Positions 8,423-16,187 of a DNA stretch of 35,485 nucleotides are shown here, piece by piece. Each line of letters begins with the position of its first letter. Positions within the stretch are counted from its first letter, which is position 1. The position numbers and the translations under genes were made by a program. Origin of the DNA: Halomonas sp. DQ26W (GTDB lineage Bacteria; Pseudomonadota; Gammaproteobacteria; Pseudomonadales; Halomonadaceae); the NCBI RefSeq assembly GCF_003339685.1, contig NZ_QPKI01000034.1:1-35485 (forward strand), read 5' to 3'. Below the pieces are notes generated by a model, which saw only the letters and a list, made by a program, of their open reading frames with translations, had not been told where the DNA came from and did not search any database.

Positions 8423-9484
8423 TCAGGCTTCGCTGATCAGTTCCAGCCGGCGGCTGGGCCAATGGACCACGGCGGTACGCATTAGCATGCGTTTGGCCAA
8501 TTTCGGATGTTCGCGGTGAATGACCCGGGAGGCGAAGCTTGTGAGGAAACGAGACTTCATCACGGCCCGGGCTCGGTCCACTCCGGCTTCCTGATAGGGG
8601 GTCGAGGCTAGCAGCAAGAAACCATCATCGGGAATCCGCCTAGACTTCATGTTGGCATCGATAATGGCCGCTGCGGTGCCGATGGGTTCCGACAGGTCGG
8701 GGCTGTAGGGTCCGATGATCAAGGCGGTGTTGGGCAGATGCAGGAAGTCGAAGCCACGGCCTATGCAGATCACCCATTCCTGATGTTCATTATCAAGTTT
8801 ACGGGCAACGCCCCGCAGCGAATCCACATGCAGCAGGTTGCCTTCCAGCAGTGGCAGCAGGTCGCGACGGATATCGCTGGGCATATCGGGGCACAGGGCG
8901 GTGACTCGTCGCTCCAGGTCACTGGCATCGGTCAGGGCCAGTTTGCTCATGTCGAGGCGGGTATCGTCATCGCCGTGCACGAGCAAGGCATCGCCGTCGG
9001 TTTCGAAGCCACAGACCAGGGGATAGACATGGCGATGGTCATGGCCGAACAGCTGTTCCGCCTGGGTACGGATCTCTCGGGCGTGTGCCAGGGCGGCATC
9101 GCTGTCGCAGTCAAAGCCGGCACAGCCTCGGGCGCGCTCACCTCGGGAGAAGTGGTAGGTAATGATCATCAGCACGCCATGGCCGCCTCGAATCGCCTCG
9201 TACACCGTCTCGGTGAGCATTTCGCCCAGATAGGGCCAGCCGAGATGGAAGATACCGCCAAGGTTGCGAAAGGGAGTGATGATACCCAGCGGTGTGCGAG
9301 TGGCGTGGGGAATATGAATACGCCCGTCCATGCACTTCATGACCACGATGCGCGTGGGATGAGCGGCGAGATAGCGTTCACGTGCCAGCCAGGCAGAAGG
9401 GCTACAGAAGATGTCTGCATGCTCCTGCGAGAGGGAGAGCAGCGACTCGATTCTCGCTTGGATGGGGTGGTCGTGAATGCGCAT
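8423..9484 (-). CDS. Stand-alone carboxysomal (CsoSCA)-like carbonic anhydrase domain protein
   Basis: This 353-residue protein shows the residues of a beta-type carbonic anhydrase of the CsoSCA branch. C51-x-D53-x-R55 occurs in VMKCMDGRIHIPH, giving a zinc Cys and the Asp-Arg dyad. H111 is in ITYHFSRGER and C121 in RGCAGFDCDSD. In CsoSCA the ligands are Cys, His and Cys, with about 70 and 11 residue spacings and a C-x-D-x-R motif. Here the spacings are 60 and 10. No carboxysome shell, Rubisco or other CO2-fixation gene is nearby, and the protein is shorter than CsoSCA. Reversible CO2 hydration is the predicted activity, from motifs only. The start ATG has a poor ribosome binding site. Confidence 0.72.
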   Translation of the reverse strand: MRIHDHPIQARIESLLSLSQEHADIFCSPSAWLARERYLAAHPTRIVVMKCMDGRIHIPHATRTPLGIITPFRNLGGIFHLGWPYLGEMLTETVYEAIRGGHGVLMIITYHFSRGERARGCAGFDCDSDAALAHAREIRTQAEQLFGHDHRHVYPLVCGFETDGDALLVHGDDDTRLDMSKLALTDASDLERRVTALCPDMPSDIRRDLLPLLEGNLLHVDSLRGVARKLDNEHQEWVICIGRGFDFLHLPNTALIIGPYSPDLSEPIGTAAAIIDANMKSRRIPDDGFLLLASTPYQEAGVDRARAVMKSRFLTSFASRVIHREHPKLAKRMLMRTAVVHWPSRRLELISEA

Positions 9485-9581
9485 GGATCGGCTCGATCAT
9501 TGTTATTGTCGACTTGTCAGAGTCGCTATCGTCCAACAGCTTGCGCGAATATGCAAAACCCCCCTTGGTCGTACTCGTCAT

Positions 9582-10220
9582 TCAGGCGATATCGACCTTG
9601 CCCTTGAATTCGCAGAGATCCTCTATGACACAGCTGCCGCATCTCGGCTTGCGCGCCACGCAGGTGTAGCGTCCATGCAAGATGAGCCAATGGTGAGCAT
9701 CCTGGAGGAACTCCGTAGGCACATGGCGTAGCAGTTTATTTTCCACCTCCACCACGTCCTTGCCCTTGGCCAGTCCGGTGCGGTTCGATACCCGAAAAAT
9801 ATGGGTGTCTACGGCGATGGTGGGTTCGCCGAAGGCGGTATTGAGAATCACATTGGCGGTCTTGCGGCCGACGCCGGGCAGCGCTTCCAGGGCGGGGCGG
9901 GTTCGCGGGACTTCACCGTCATGTTGCTCGACCAATATGTGGCAGGTCTTCATCAGGTTTTCGGCCTTGGTGTTGTACAGGCCTATGGTCCTGATGTGTT
10001 CTTTGAGGCTGTTGATACCGAGATCGAGCACCGCCTGTGGTGTATTGGCCACCGGGAACAGCCGTGCGGTAGCCTTGTTAACACCAACGTCCGTGGCCTG
10101 GGCGGAGAGCAGCACCGCCGTGAGCAGCTCGAAGGGGGTCGACCAGTGCAACTCGGTGGTGGGTTCGGGGTTGTGTTCGCGCAGGCGTTTGAAGATCTCG
10201 TGGCGTTTCTGGGCGTTCAT
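9582..10220 (-). CDS. nth: Endonuclease III (DNA glycosylase/AP lyase)
   Basis: This 212-residue enzyme matches E. coli Nth in length and key residues. It has the helix-hairpin-helix LPGVGRKTANVIL with catalytic K120, and D138 in IAVDTHIFRV. It ends with the four-cysteine iron-sulfur motif C-x6-C-x2-C-x5-C (CVARKPRCGSCVIEDLC). It removes oxidised pyrimidines from DNA and cuts the abasic site in base excision repair. The gene lies 22 bases after the RnfB-like gene on the same strand, a neighbourhood conserved in pseudomonads and relatives. Confidence 0.97.
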   Translation of the reverse strand: MNAQKRHEIFKRLREHNPEPTTELHWSTPFELLTAVLLSAQATDVGVNKATARLFPVANTPQAVLDLGINSLKEHIRTIGLYNTKAENLMKTCHILVEQHDGEVPRTRPALEALPGVGRKTANVILNTAFGEPTIAVDTHIFRVSNRTGLAKGKDVVEVENKLLRHVPTEFLQDAHHWLILHGRYTCVARKPRCGSCVIEDLCEFKGKVDIA

Positions 10221-10242
10221 CTCGGGGCCAAGTCTTTGGAGG

Positions 10243-11025
10243 TCAGCGGGATGGGGTAATGTCGAGGGCGGTGCGAGCGTCGTCGAGCAGTCTGTTCGCC
10301 TGTGCTACCCGATTCTGGGCCGTCTCGATTGCCTCTGCAGTGTCCTGGCGTTCGGCATGGGCCAGTTGCTGCCTGGCCCGGCGCAGGGCCCGTTCAGCGG
10401 CGTTGACGGCCATCTGGCGTTGACGCTGCTCGAGCCGGTTGTCCGAGGTGCTGCGGCTGGTGCGTGATGTCTGGCGTATCAGGCGCCGCTGGCGCTCCAG
10501 GCGTTTCTCACGTGCCTGCCGCGCCAGGCGCTGATTGCGCGCGTCAAAGCGTTTGCGCCCCTTGTGGGCCCGGGATGCCAGATAGGCTTCCTTGGCTGCT
10601 TTGCTGTCGGCTGAAGCCCAGTCGGGGTGGGGCAGCAGATCGATACAGTCGACCGGGCAGGGTGCCACGCACAGCTCGCAACCGGTACATTCGGTGCTGA
10701 TCACGGTATGCATACGCTTGCTGGCGCCGAGAATGGCATCCACTGGGCATGCCTGGATGCACTTGGTGCAGCCGATGCACTCCGCTTCGCGAATCACGGC
10801 GGCCAGCGGTAGCTGAGCCGGTTGTTCTAGGGGCATGAGTGGGTGGCCAGTTATCTCGGCTAGCCGAGCGACGGTTTCCTCACCGCCCGGTGGGCAGCGG
10901 TTGACTGCCTCACCCTCGGCAATGGCCTCGGCGTAGGGCCGACAGCCGGGGTGCCCGCACTTGCCGCACTGGGTCTGCGGCAGCAGGGTGTCGATGGCGT
11001 CGATCAGCTTTGGGTCGCCCGTCAC
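10243..11025 (-). CDS. rnfB: RnfB/RsxB-like iron-sulfur protein, soluble form with Arg-rich tail
   Basis: With the GTG start at 11025 this is a 260-residue protein. The start is chosen because CAGGAGCG lies at 11029-11036 and the family similarity begins directly after it. Residues 1-55 carry the RnfB four-iron motif (C20, C23, C28, then CPPGG). Two ferredoxin motifs follow, [12 protein letters not shown] and [12 protein letters not shown]. The N-terminal membrane helix of classical RnfB is missing, and no other rnf subunit gene lies nearby, so this is an orphan form. A tail of about 120 residues is highly charged and coiled-coil-like, with repeated RQ/RR/LER patterns. Electron transfer is clear from the clusters, but its partner is unknown. 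It sits between metG and nth. Confidence 0.88.
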   Translation of the reverse strand: MTGDPKLIDAIDTLLPQTQCGKCGHPGCRPYAEAIAEGEAVNRCPPGGEETVARLAEITGHPLMPLEQPAQLPLAAVIREAECIGCTKCIQACPVDAILGASKRMHTVISTECTGCELCVAPCPVDCIDLLPHPDWASADSKAAKEAYLASRAHKGRKRFDARNQRLARQAREKRLERQRRLIRQTSRTSRSTSDNRLEQRQRQMAVNAAERALRRARQQLAHAERQDTAEAIETAQNRVAQANRLLDDARTALDITPSR

Positions 11026-11151
11026 ATGCGCTCCTGTAGGGCTAAGGGGGGGGTAACGCTCGATGGCGCTGGCCTGATACATGGCCTGGTCGGTGGCGCG
11101 CATGATATCGTCAGGCGTTACGCTGAACTCTTCGCCGCCGGTACCAGCCAA
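11026..11151 (-). pseudogene. Possible GGDEF-domain remnant upstream of the RnfB-like gene
   Basis: The open frame leading into the RnfB-like gene reads [20 protein letters not shown] and then AMYQAS. Diguanylate cyclases have GGEEF at their active site and end with a segment like PDDLLRRADQAMYQAK. Here the two are joined with about 60 residues missing between them. The frame opens only a few codons further upstream and has no ribosome binding site. It could be the scar of a deleted diguanylate cyclase gene or a chance resemblance. Confidence 0.3.
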
Positions 11152-11174
11152 AAGGTAATTCCGGGGCTGGCGTT

Positions 11175-11207
11175 GTAATGCCAGTCAGCGTAACTGGCTG
11201 GCATTAC
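11175..11207. terminator. Stem-loop between metG and the RnfB-like gene
   Basis: A perfect 10-bp inverted repeat (GTAATGCCAG at 11175-11184, CTGGCATTAC at 11198-11207) has a 13-base loop. An alternative inner pairing uses CCAGT and ACTGG. It lies 33 bases past the metG stop and probably acts at the metG 3' end. There is no T tract, so intrinsic termination is uncertain. Confidence 0.45.
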
Positions 11208-11239
11208 GGCAGTGGCCGTGCTTTTCATATGATCGCGTG

Positions 11240-13282
11240 TTACCTGACACGCTGGCCGGGCTCGGCGCCGGAATCCGGTGACAGCAGGTAGATACCCTCC
11301 TTGTCGCCGGCAGCCAGCACCATGCCCTCTGACATGCCAAAGCGCATCTTGCGCGGCGCCAGGTTGGCGACCATTACCGTCAACCGGCCCTCCAGGGCTT
11401 CCGGGGCGTAGGCGGAACGAATCCCGGCGAACACGTTGCGTGTCTCGCCGCCGAGATCCAGGGTCAATTGCAGCAGCTTGTCTGCCCCCTTCACATATTC
11501 GGCCTTGGCGATACGTGCGATGCGCAGGTCGACCTTGGCGAAATCGTCGAAGGCGATCTCGCCGGCGATGGGGTCTTCAGCCAACGGCCCCTTGATCGCC
11601 TCCTTGAGCTTCTGTTCTTCCACCAGATCCTCCTTTGATGCTTCGATCATGGCATCGATCTTCTCTCGCTCCACGCGGGTCATCAGCGGCTTGAATTTGG
11701 CAACTTCATGGCCCAGAAGTACCTCGTGACGACACTGCCAATCGAACGAGTCGAGCTGCAGGAACTGCCGCGCCTGCTCGGCCATGGCCGGTACCACCGG
11801 GGCCAGGTAAACCATGAGCTGGCGGAACAGGTTGATGCCCACCGAGCAGATGTCCAGCACTTCCTGCTCGCGACCCTCCTGCTTGGCCAGTACCCACGGC
11901 TCCTTGTCGGCGATGTAGGTGTTGGCCTCGTCGGCCAACTCCATGATCTTGCGCACCGCACGACCAAACTCGCGGGCCTCGAAGTCTTCGGCGATGCCGT
12001 CGCCGGCGGCGATGAAGTGCGCTACCAGCTCCGGCTCGGCACAGTGTGCCGAGAGCCTGCCATCCCCCAGCTTCTTGACGAAACCGGCGCAACGGCTGGC
12101 GATATTGACCACCTTGCCCACCAGGTCGGCATTCACCCGGGCGGCGAAGTCGTCAAGGTTGAGATCCAGGTCGTCGACTCGCGAGGTGAGCTTGGCGGCG
12201 AAATAGTAGCGCAGGTACTCAGGATCGAGATGCTCGGCGTAGGTGGCCGCCTTGATGAACGTACCGCGCGACTTCGACATCTTGGCGCCGTTGACGGTAA
12301 CGAAGCCGTGGCAGTTCACCGCCGTGGGCGTGCGGAAATTGGCACCATGCAGCATGGCGGGCCAGAACAGCGCATGGAAGTAGACGATGTCCTTGCCGAT
12401 GAAGTGGTAGACCTCGGCCTCGGAATCCTTCTTCCAGAAGTCATCGAAGTCGATGCCGGTACGCTCGCACAGGTTCTTGAAGCTGGCCAGATAGCCGATC
12501 GGCGCGTCCAGCCAGACGTAGAAATACTTGCCCGGCGCATCGGGAATCTCGAAGCCGAAGTAGGGGGCGTCGCGTGAGATATCCCACTCGTTGAGCCCCG
12601 ATTCGAACCACTCCTGCAATTTGTTGCTGATCTGGGTCTGCACGTGGCCGCCGCGCGTCCACTGCTTGAGGAAGTCGGCGAAGTCGGGCAGCTTGAAGAA
12701 GTAGTGGGTGGAACTGCGCACCTCGGGCGTGGCGCCGGAGATCGCCGATACCGGATCGATCAACTCCGCCGGAGTATAGGTGGCGCCGCAGGCCTCGCAG
12801 TTGTCGCCGTACTGGTCGGCGGTCTTGCACTTGGGGCAGGTGCCCTTGATGAAGCGGTCGGCAAGGAACAGCCCCTTCACCGGATCGTACATCTGCTCGA
12901 TGTCGCGGGTGGCGATATGCCCGGCGTCGCGCAGGCGGGTGTAGATCAGCTCGCTGAAGTAGCGGTTCTCTTCGGAATGCGTCGAGTGATAGTTGTCGAA
13001 CGCGACACCGAAGGTGGCGAAATCCGCCTGGTGTTCTGTCGAGACACGCTCGATCAGGGCCTCGGAGCTGATACCTTCCTGCTCGGCGCGCAACATGATC
13101 GCGGTGCCGTGGGCATCGTCGGCACAGACATAGTGGCACTCGTTGCCGCGGCTCTTCTGGAAGCGCACCCAAATATCGGTCTGAATATACTCGAGCAGGT
13201 GGCCAAGGTGAATCGAGCCGTTGGCGTAGGGCAGGGCACTGGTGACCAGGATCTTGCGCGGGGCGCTTGCGTTGTTCGACAT
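11240..13282 (-). CDS. metG: Methionyl-tRNA synthetase
   Basis: This 680-residue class I synthetase charges tRNA-Met. The ATP-binding HLGH motif is in the first 30 residues. Zinc-binding cysteines occur in [18 protein letters not shown]. The KMSKS loop is at 334-338, followed by RGTF. The C-terminal 100 residues (from [11 protein letters not shown]) are the tRNA-binding, EMAP-II-like domain found in dimeric bacterial MetG. Length and domain order are normal. A plausible promoter region lies in 13283-13434, shared with the divergent DUF421 gene. Confidence 0.98.
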   Translation of the reverse strand: MSNNASAPRKILVTSALPYANGSIHLGHLLEYIQTDIWVRFQKSRGNECHYVCADDAHGTAIMLRAEQEGISSEALIERVSTEHQADFATFGVAFDNYHSTHSEENRYFSELIYTRLRDAGHIATRDIEQMYDPVKGLFLADRFIKGTCPKCKTADQYGDNCEACGATYTPAELIDPVSAISGATPEVRSSTHYFFKLPDFADFLKQWTRGGHVQTQISNKLQEWFESGLNEWDISRDAPYFGFEIPDAPGKYFYVWLDAPIGYLASFKNLCERTGIDFDDFWKKDSEAEVYHFIGKDIVYFHALFWPAMLHGANFRTPTAVNCHGFVTVNGAKMSKSRGTFIKAATYAEHLDPEYLRYYFAAKLTSRVDDLDLNLDDFAARVNADLVGKVVNIASRCAGFVKKLGDGRLSAHCAEPELVAHFIAAGDGIAEDFEAREFGRAVRKIMELADEANTYIADKEPWVLAKQEGREQEVLDICSVGINLFRQLMVYLAPVVPAMAEQARQFLQLDSFDWQCRHEVLLGHEVAKFKPLMTRVEREKIDAMIEASKEDLVEEQKLKEAIKGPLAEDPIAGEIAFDDFAKVDLRIARIAKAEYVKGADKLLQLTLDLGGETRNVFAGIRSAYAPEALEGRLTVMVANLAPRKMRFGMSEGMVLAAGDKEGIYLLSPDSGAEPGQRVR

Positions 13283-13434
13283 ATCGGCTCTGATATTCCC
13301 AGGAAAAACAGTCCTCGATTGTAGCCCTGTTGGATCATCACTGCACCCGGTCGATGGGAGTCGTCGAATGGATCAGCACATGACCTGCCAACCTGCACTA
13401 GGCTGACACTGGACTCGCTGACAAGGAGACTTGC

Positions 13435-13974
13435 TTGGATCCGATCTTCTTCGACACTCTTAGCGCCCTGCTGCGCACGGCGGTGCTGGGCGTGCTGGGC
13501 TATGCCAGCCTGGTGTGCCTGCTGCGGATTTCCGGGCGTCGTACGCTATCGAAAATGAACGCCTTCGATCTGGTCGTGACGGTGGCACTGGGTTCGGTAC
13601 TCGCCACCGTCATGCTCAGCGAGGACGTGACCCTGGCTCAGGGCGCGCTGGCCTTTGCGCTTCTGGTTGGCATGCAGTACCTGGTCACCTGGGCCAGCGT
13701 TCGCCAGCGCTGGGTACGGCAACTGGTCACCGGCGAACCGGCGCTGCTTTTCTTTCGTGGGGATTATCTGTCACATGCCCTGGTGAAAGCGCGAGTCACC
13801 AAGGATGAGGTGCGCGCGGCAGTCCGCGCAGCTGGCCTTGCCGATTTAAGCAAGATCGAGGCTGTCGTGCTCGAAACCGACGGCTCCTTCAGCGTGTTGG
13901 GCAACCGAGCCGGGGGCGACGCGCCAAGCCTCGAGGGGGTAACGACCCCCGGACAGAACAGGCTGCGTCAATGA
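13435..13974 (+). CDS. DUF421 (YetF-like) membrane protein
   Basis: This 179-residue protein has three N-terminal membrane helices (about 8-30, 42-60 and 65-86) with LLRISGRRTLSKMNAFDLVV between the first two, the hallmark of DUF421. A short soluble domain follows, with EPALLFFRGDYL and the usual VLETDGSFSVL. The start is TTG, supported by AAGGAG at 13423-13428 six bases upstream. No nearer ATG fits the family. The function of DUF421 proteins is poorly known. In Bacillus, YetF relatives affect spore or envelope properties. The gene diverges from metG. Confidence 0.88.
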   Translation: MDPIFFDTLSALLRTAVLGVLGYASLVCLLRISGRRTLSKMNAFDLVVTVALGSVLATVMLSEDVTLAQGALAFALLVGMQYLVTWASVRQRWVRQLVTGEPALLFFRGDYLSHALVKARVTKDEVRAAVRAAGLADLSKIEAVVLETDGSFSVLGNRAGGDAPSLEGVTTPGQNRLRQ

Positions 13975-14122
13975 GCGCGTCTGATTGCTGGTTGGCGCCA
14001 CCACTTGCGTTCCTTTAGACTGCAGGCATGCGGTGTAGGGCTAACGGATTAGTCCCATTAGCATGCTCTCGCATCTCCTGTTGCGCATCATCCGTAAAAC
14101 GAACGTTTATAAGGATGATACG

Positions 14123-14392
14123 ATGAAACTGCAACACGCACTTCCCCTGCTCATGGTGATAGCTCTGGTTGCCGGCTGCGGTGCCAACGCCGTGGCGCCG
14201 CGCTATACCAGCGAAAACCCCGAAATCCTGCGGATCGGCAACGACCGACCGGCCGACCCTGAAAAGAGCGTCGAGGACCTTGGGTCCTACTGCATTGAAG
14301 TGACCGAAACCTGGAATGCCCACGGCTCCACGCCGGATGGCAAGATACTCTGGGCCAAGGACACTAGCCGTGCCGTGGTGCCCTGCGACTGA
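14123..14392 (+). CDS. Small lipoprotein, paralogue of the one at 21290-21562
   Basis: Started at MKLQHALPLLMVIALVAGC, with AAGGA upstream, this is an 89-residue protein with a type II signal peptide and lipobox VAGC. The mature part matches the lipoprotein at 21290 over nearly its whole length: APRYTSENPEILRIG, GSYCIEVTETW, TPDGKILWAKDT and VVPC. Two conserved cysteines, in YCIEV and VVPC, may form a disulfide. No function is known to me. An upstream ATG at 14063 is in frame but would place 20 extra residues before a complete signal peptide. Confidence 0.82.
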   Translation: MKLQHALPLLMVIALVAGCGANAVAPRYTSENPEILRIGNDRPADPEKSVEDLGSYCIEVTETWNAHGSTPDGKILWAKDTSRAVVPCD

Positions 14393-14415
14393 AGCGATTC
14401 CATCTTAGTGCTTCT

Positions 14416-14439
14416 CCGGCCCATCCCTGCATGGGCCGG
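14416..14439 (+). terminator. Hairpin after the lipoprotein gene
   Basis: CCGGCCCAT at 14416-14424 and ATGGGCCGG at 14431-14439 form a perfect 9-bp stem with a 6-base loop, 23 bases after the stop. It is followed by AACTCCCCC rather than a T run. It is a likely 3'-end structure, but not a textbook intrinsic terminator. Confidence 0.5.
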
Positions 14440-14709
14440 AACTCCCCCGCACCGACCCATCCGCATGACACCCTTCTCTCATCATAATCCATCATAATCC
14501 GAAGTTTCCCTACGCAACTCGATGAAAGTGTGAGTAGGCTGTCGTGTAAAAACAAGTATCAGCGCCATCCGTGCGTGTTGCCATGTGGCGACATTGCGTG
14601 CTGCCAATGCCAGGGAATCTGACCAGTCGCTACAATTCCCCTGTGGTAGCGTGCCCAGAAGTAGACTCAATACCGCCACCACACGTCGCATCGACGAGCT
14701 GTGAGAGTC
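14440..14709. other. Gene-free stretch with a short direct repeat
   Basis: No reading frame here has a ribosome binding site or family resemblance. A 10-base direct repeat (CATCATAATC) occurs twice around 14479-14500. It may be decayed sequence next to the islet. Confidence 0.4.
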
Positions 14710-14813
14710 AGCTTTAGCTCTCGACCGGTGGAGATTGACGTAGCCAGGTGAAGGCAGCACGGCATCGGCAGTTTCCTAGGGTTGAGCGAAGGGTAGAAGA
14801 CAACCCGAAACAG
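14710..14813. repeat. Tandem repeat unit A of the intergenic family
   Basis: This 104-base unit begins AGCTTTAGCTCTCGAC and ends GACAACCCGAAACAG. It aligns over its full length with 14847-14949, differing at roughly a quarter of positions with one small gap. The two form an old, diverged tandem duplication. The AGCTTTAGCTC core belongs to the dispersed family also seen at 16606-16628 and, more distantly, at 82-118. Confidence 0.7.
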
Positions 14814-14834
14814 CCATTGTCGGTTTCATCGGCT

Positions 14835-14857
14835 ATTGTTGGAGGTAGCTTTAGCTC
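14835..14857 (+). repeat. Left arm of a perfect 23-bp inverted repeat bracketing the islet
   Basis: The 23 bases beginning ATTGTTGGAGGTAGC and ending TTTAGCTC are found as an exact reverse complement at 16606-16628. Between the arms lies the AT-rich cassette-like region. The arms belong to a dispersed intergenic family, so they may be insertion targets or recombination substrates rather than true element ends. Confidence 0.75.
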
Positions 14858-14949
14858 GCGACTGGCGGAGGTTGACGTGGCCCGATGAGGGCGGCTTGGT
14901 GCCGGCATTGGGGGGTGTGCAACGAAGGGCTGGAGACGACCCAAAGCAG
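14847..14949. repeat. Tandem repeat unit B of the intergenic family
   Basis: This 103-base unit begins AGCTTTAGCTCGCGACTGG and ends GACGACCCAAAGCAG. It is the partner of 14710-14813. Its left border overlaps the 23-bp sequence at 14835-14857 that recurs inverted at 16606-16628. Confidence 0.7.
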
Positions 14950-15102
14950 ACGAGGTGACAAAGGCAGCAGGCGTTGAGTTTCTGGAAACATAGCCAAATT
15001 CCATTTAACTACGTGAAGGCTCAAGGGGTTACTAGAAGTTTGGAAAGCTGATTTGCTGAATAAAGCTATCGTCTAATTTCTATTAGATTTCTCGGTGATG
15101 TT

Positions 15103-15672
15103 ATGAATATTGATCCTCTAACATGGATGCAGTCAGTCCTTAGTTCTCTAGGTGCAAGATTCATTTGGGCTATTATTGCATTTATGTTAGTAACTTTTTT
15201 TACGGCTTATGTTGATCGCCGTAAATTTGCTGGGAAATGGAGTCTAACTATCAATTGGGCACCAGAACATGCAAGAAAGCTAATGGGCGCAGAGCTTCCG
15301 GAGCCGCATTCTGTAGGAGATGTTGCGATTACCTATGGTCACGGGCCAAACAAGAAAGATTATTGGGGGATTGGGTATTTTGAACTATTTTCAGGAACTA
15401 CTCTATATGCTCGTCTCTGTATTGAATTGGCTGACATGGAGGTAAAGAGAAAATTATTTTCGAGCACTTTTCCGTATTTTTTCCGTCTTACGTTAACGAA
15501 GCTAAAGCTCCGTTCCAAAATACGTGAGAAGGCCTTGAAGTTTCAGTATGGACCTTGGTCCAACTATCGTATGGAGTTTCACTCCAGCACAGGTAAAATA
15601 CTACAAGGTAATATCGTGCTTGTCGAGACCAACAAGACGGTAGGCAAGATTGAAGCTAAGCGATTAGTGTGA
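15103..15672 (+). CDS. Hypothetical single-pass membrane protein, cassette-borne
   Basis: This 189-residue protein has one N-terminal membrane helix (about 19-37, FIWAIIAFMLVTFFTAY). A polar domain follows, rich in aromatic and basic residues: FAGKWSLTINW, a GxGYFELFSGTT-type segment and a basic LTKLKLRSKIREKALKF patch. The ribosome binding site is GGTGATG directly before the ATG. Codon use is AT-rich compared with every neighbour outside the islet, which points to recent acquisition. The stop is followed after 25 bases by an attC-like site, the usual plan of an integron cassette. I do not recognise the family. The beta-rich soluble part suggests a sensor or defence-type cassette protein, but nothing proves it. 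Confidence 0.78.
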   Translation: MNIDPLTWMQSVLSSLGARFIWAIIAFMLVTFFTAYVDRRKFAGKWSLTINWAPEHARKLMGAELPEPHSVGDVAITYGHGPNKKDYWGIGYFELFSGTTLYARLCIELADMEVKRKLFSSTFPYFFRLTLTKLKLRSKIREKALKFQYGPWSNYRMEFHSSTGKILQGNIVLVETNKTVGKIEAKRLV

Positions 15673-15697
15673 CGGTGCATGTTAAAAAAGGAATAAA

Positions 15698-15747
15698 AAC
15701 TAACCAAGCGCTCCAGCTGACGCGCCCCGCTTAGCTTAGAAGTTAAC
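15698..15747 (+). other. attC-like recombination site 1
   Basis: The site runs from AACTAAC (15698-15704) to GTTAAC (15742-15747). Inside are CTCCAGCTGACGCG and CGCTTAGCTTAG, which form an imperfect inverted repeat. Its order resembles the aadA-type attC (TAAC, then CCAAGCCGACGC, then GGCTTAACTCAGGCGTTA). The outer cores only partly fit RYYYAAC and GTTRRRY, and the site is short. It lies between a stop codon and the next start (15761), as expected between cassettes. Confidence 0.45.
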
Positions 15748-15760
15748 AGGATTAAAGTAT

Positions 15761-15975
15761 GTGGCCAATTCAGGCACCTTTATTGCAGCTTTAGTCATAT
15801 CATTCATGTTGCCTTATGCGGTAGCGGCGCAGACAATTGACGGCTATGACTTTACGTTACGTTAAGAGATATAAGCTGCAACTGCGGAGCCTGTAAATAC
15901 AATACGATTAGTCTTGCGGGGAGATTGAATGTAGTCGGAGAAATCTCAGGCCGGTGCAGAGAGTGTGTGAATTGA
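15761..15975 (+). pseudogene. Secreted Cys-rich mini-protein gene broken by a 5-bp duplication
   Basis: From GTG at 15761 the frame encodes a signal peptide (MANSGTFIAALVISFMLPYA, then VAAQT with an AxA cleavage site) and continues IDGYDFTLR before a stop at 15863. CGTTA is present twice in tandem at 15855-15864. With one copy removed the reading continues as DISCNCGACKYNTISL, then AGRLNVVGEISGRCRECVN, and stops at 15975, giving 69 residues. The restored protein has five cysteines in CNCGAC and CREC, typical of a metal-binding or disulfide mini-domain. AGGA lies upstream of the GTG. This is either a real frameshift mutation or a sequencing error. Confidence 0.6.
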
Positions 15976-16004
15976 GTTTTTTGATCAGAGCACGAATCTT
16001 CGGT

Positions 16005-16034
16005 GTCGATGTCGATGTCGATGTCGATGTCGAT
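16005..16034 (+). repeat. Hexanucleotide tandem repeat GTCGAT x5
   Basis: Five exact copies of GTCGAT lie between the broken mini-protein gene and the CxxC gene. Read through they encode alternating Val-Asp, but this frame has no good start upstream. Such arrays change copy number by slippage. Confidence 0.9.
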
Positions 16035-16187
16035 TGCTTATGCAGGTTGCTGTCCATGAACCTGATCCCGGATGAATTGTTGAAGAAGTTCCTTGGTCGC
16101 CAGCAAAGGATAACACCTATAGCTCAGTTGGTCATTCGGGACCCTGCATCTATTAAACAGAAAAGCAAGCTAATTCAGGAGGTGCTT

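Noticed and set aside
14910..14979. Third attC-like site ending in GTTGAGT
   Set aside because: The GTTRRRY core fits, but the preceding bases do not form the paired L boxes. It is mentioned only as a possible eroded boundary.
14482..15004. Minus-strand open frames of 92 and 96 codons
   Set aside because: Both are composed largely of the repeat units (for example ELKLPPT from the repeat core) and have no ribosome binding site.
16120..16132. TAGCTCAGTTGGT, identical to a tRNA D-arm
   Set aside because: No acceptor stem, anticodon arm or T-arm follows in register. It is a short fragment or chance match inside an open frame.
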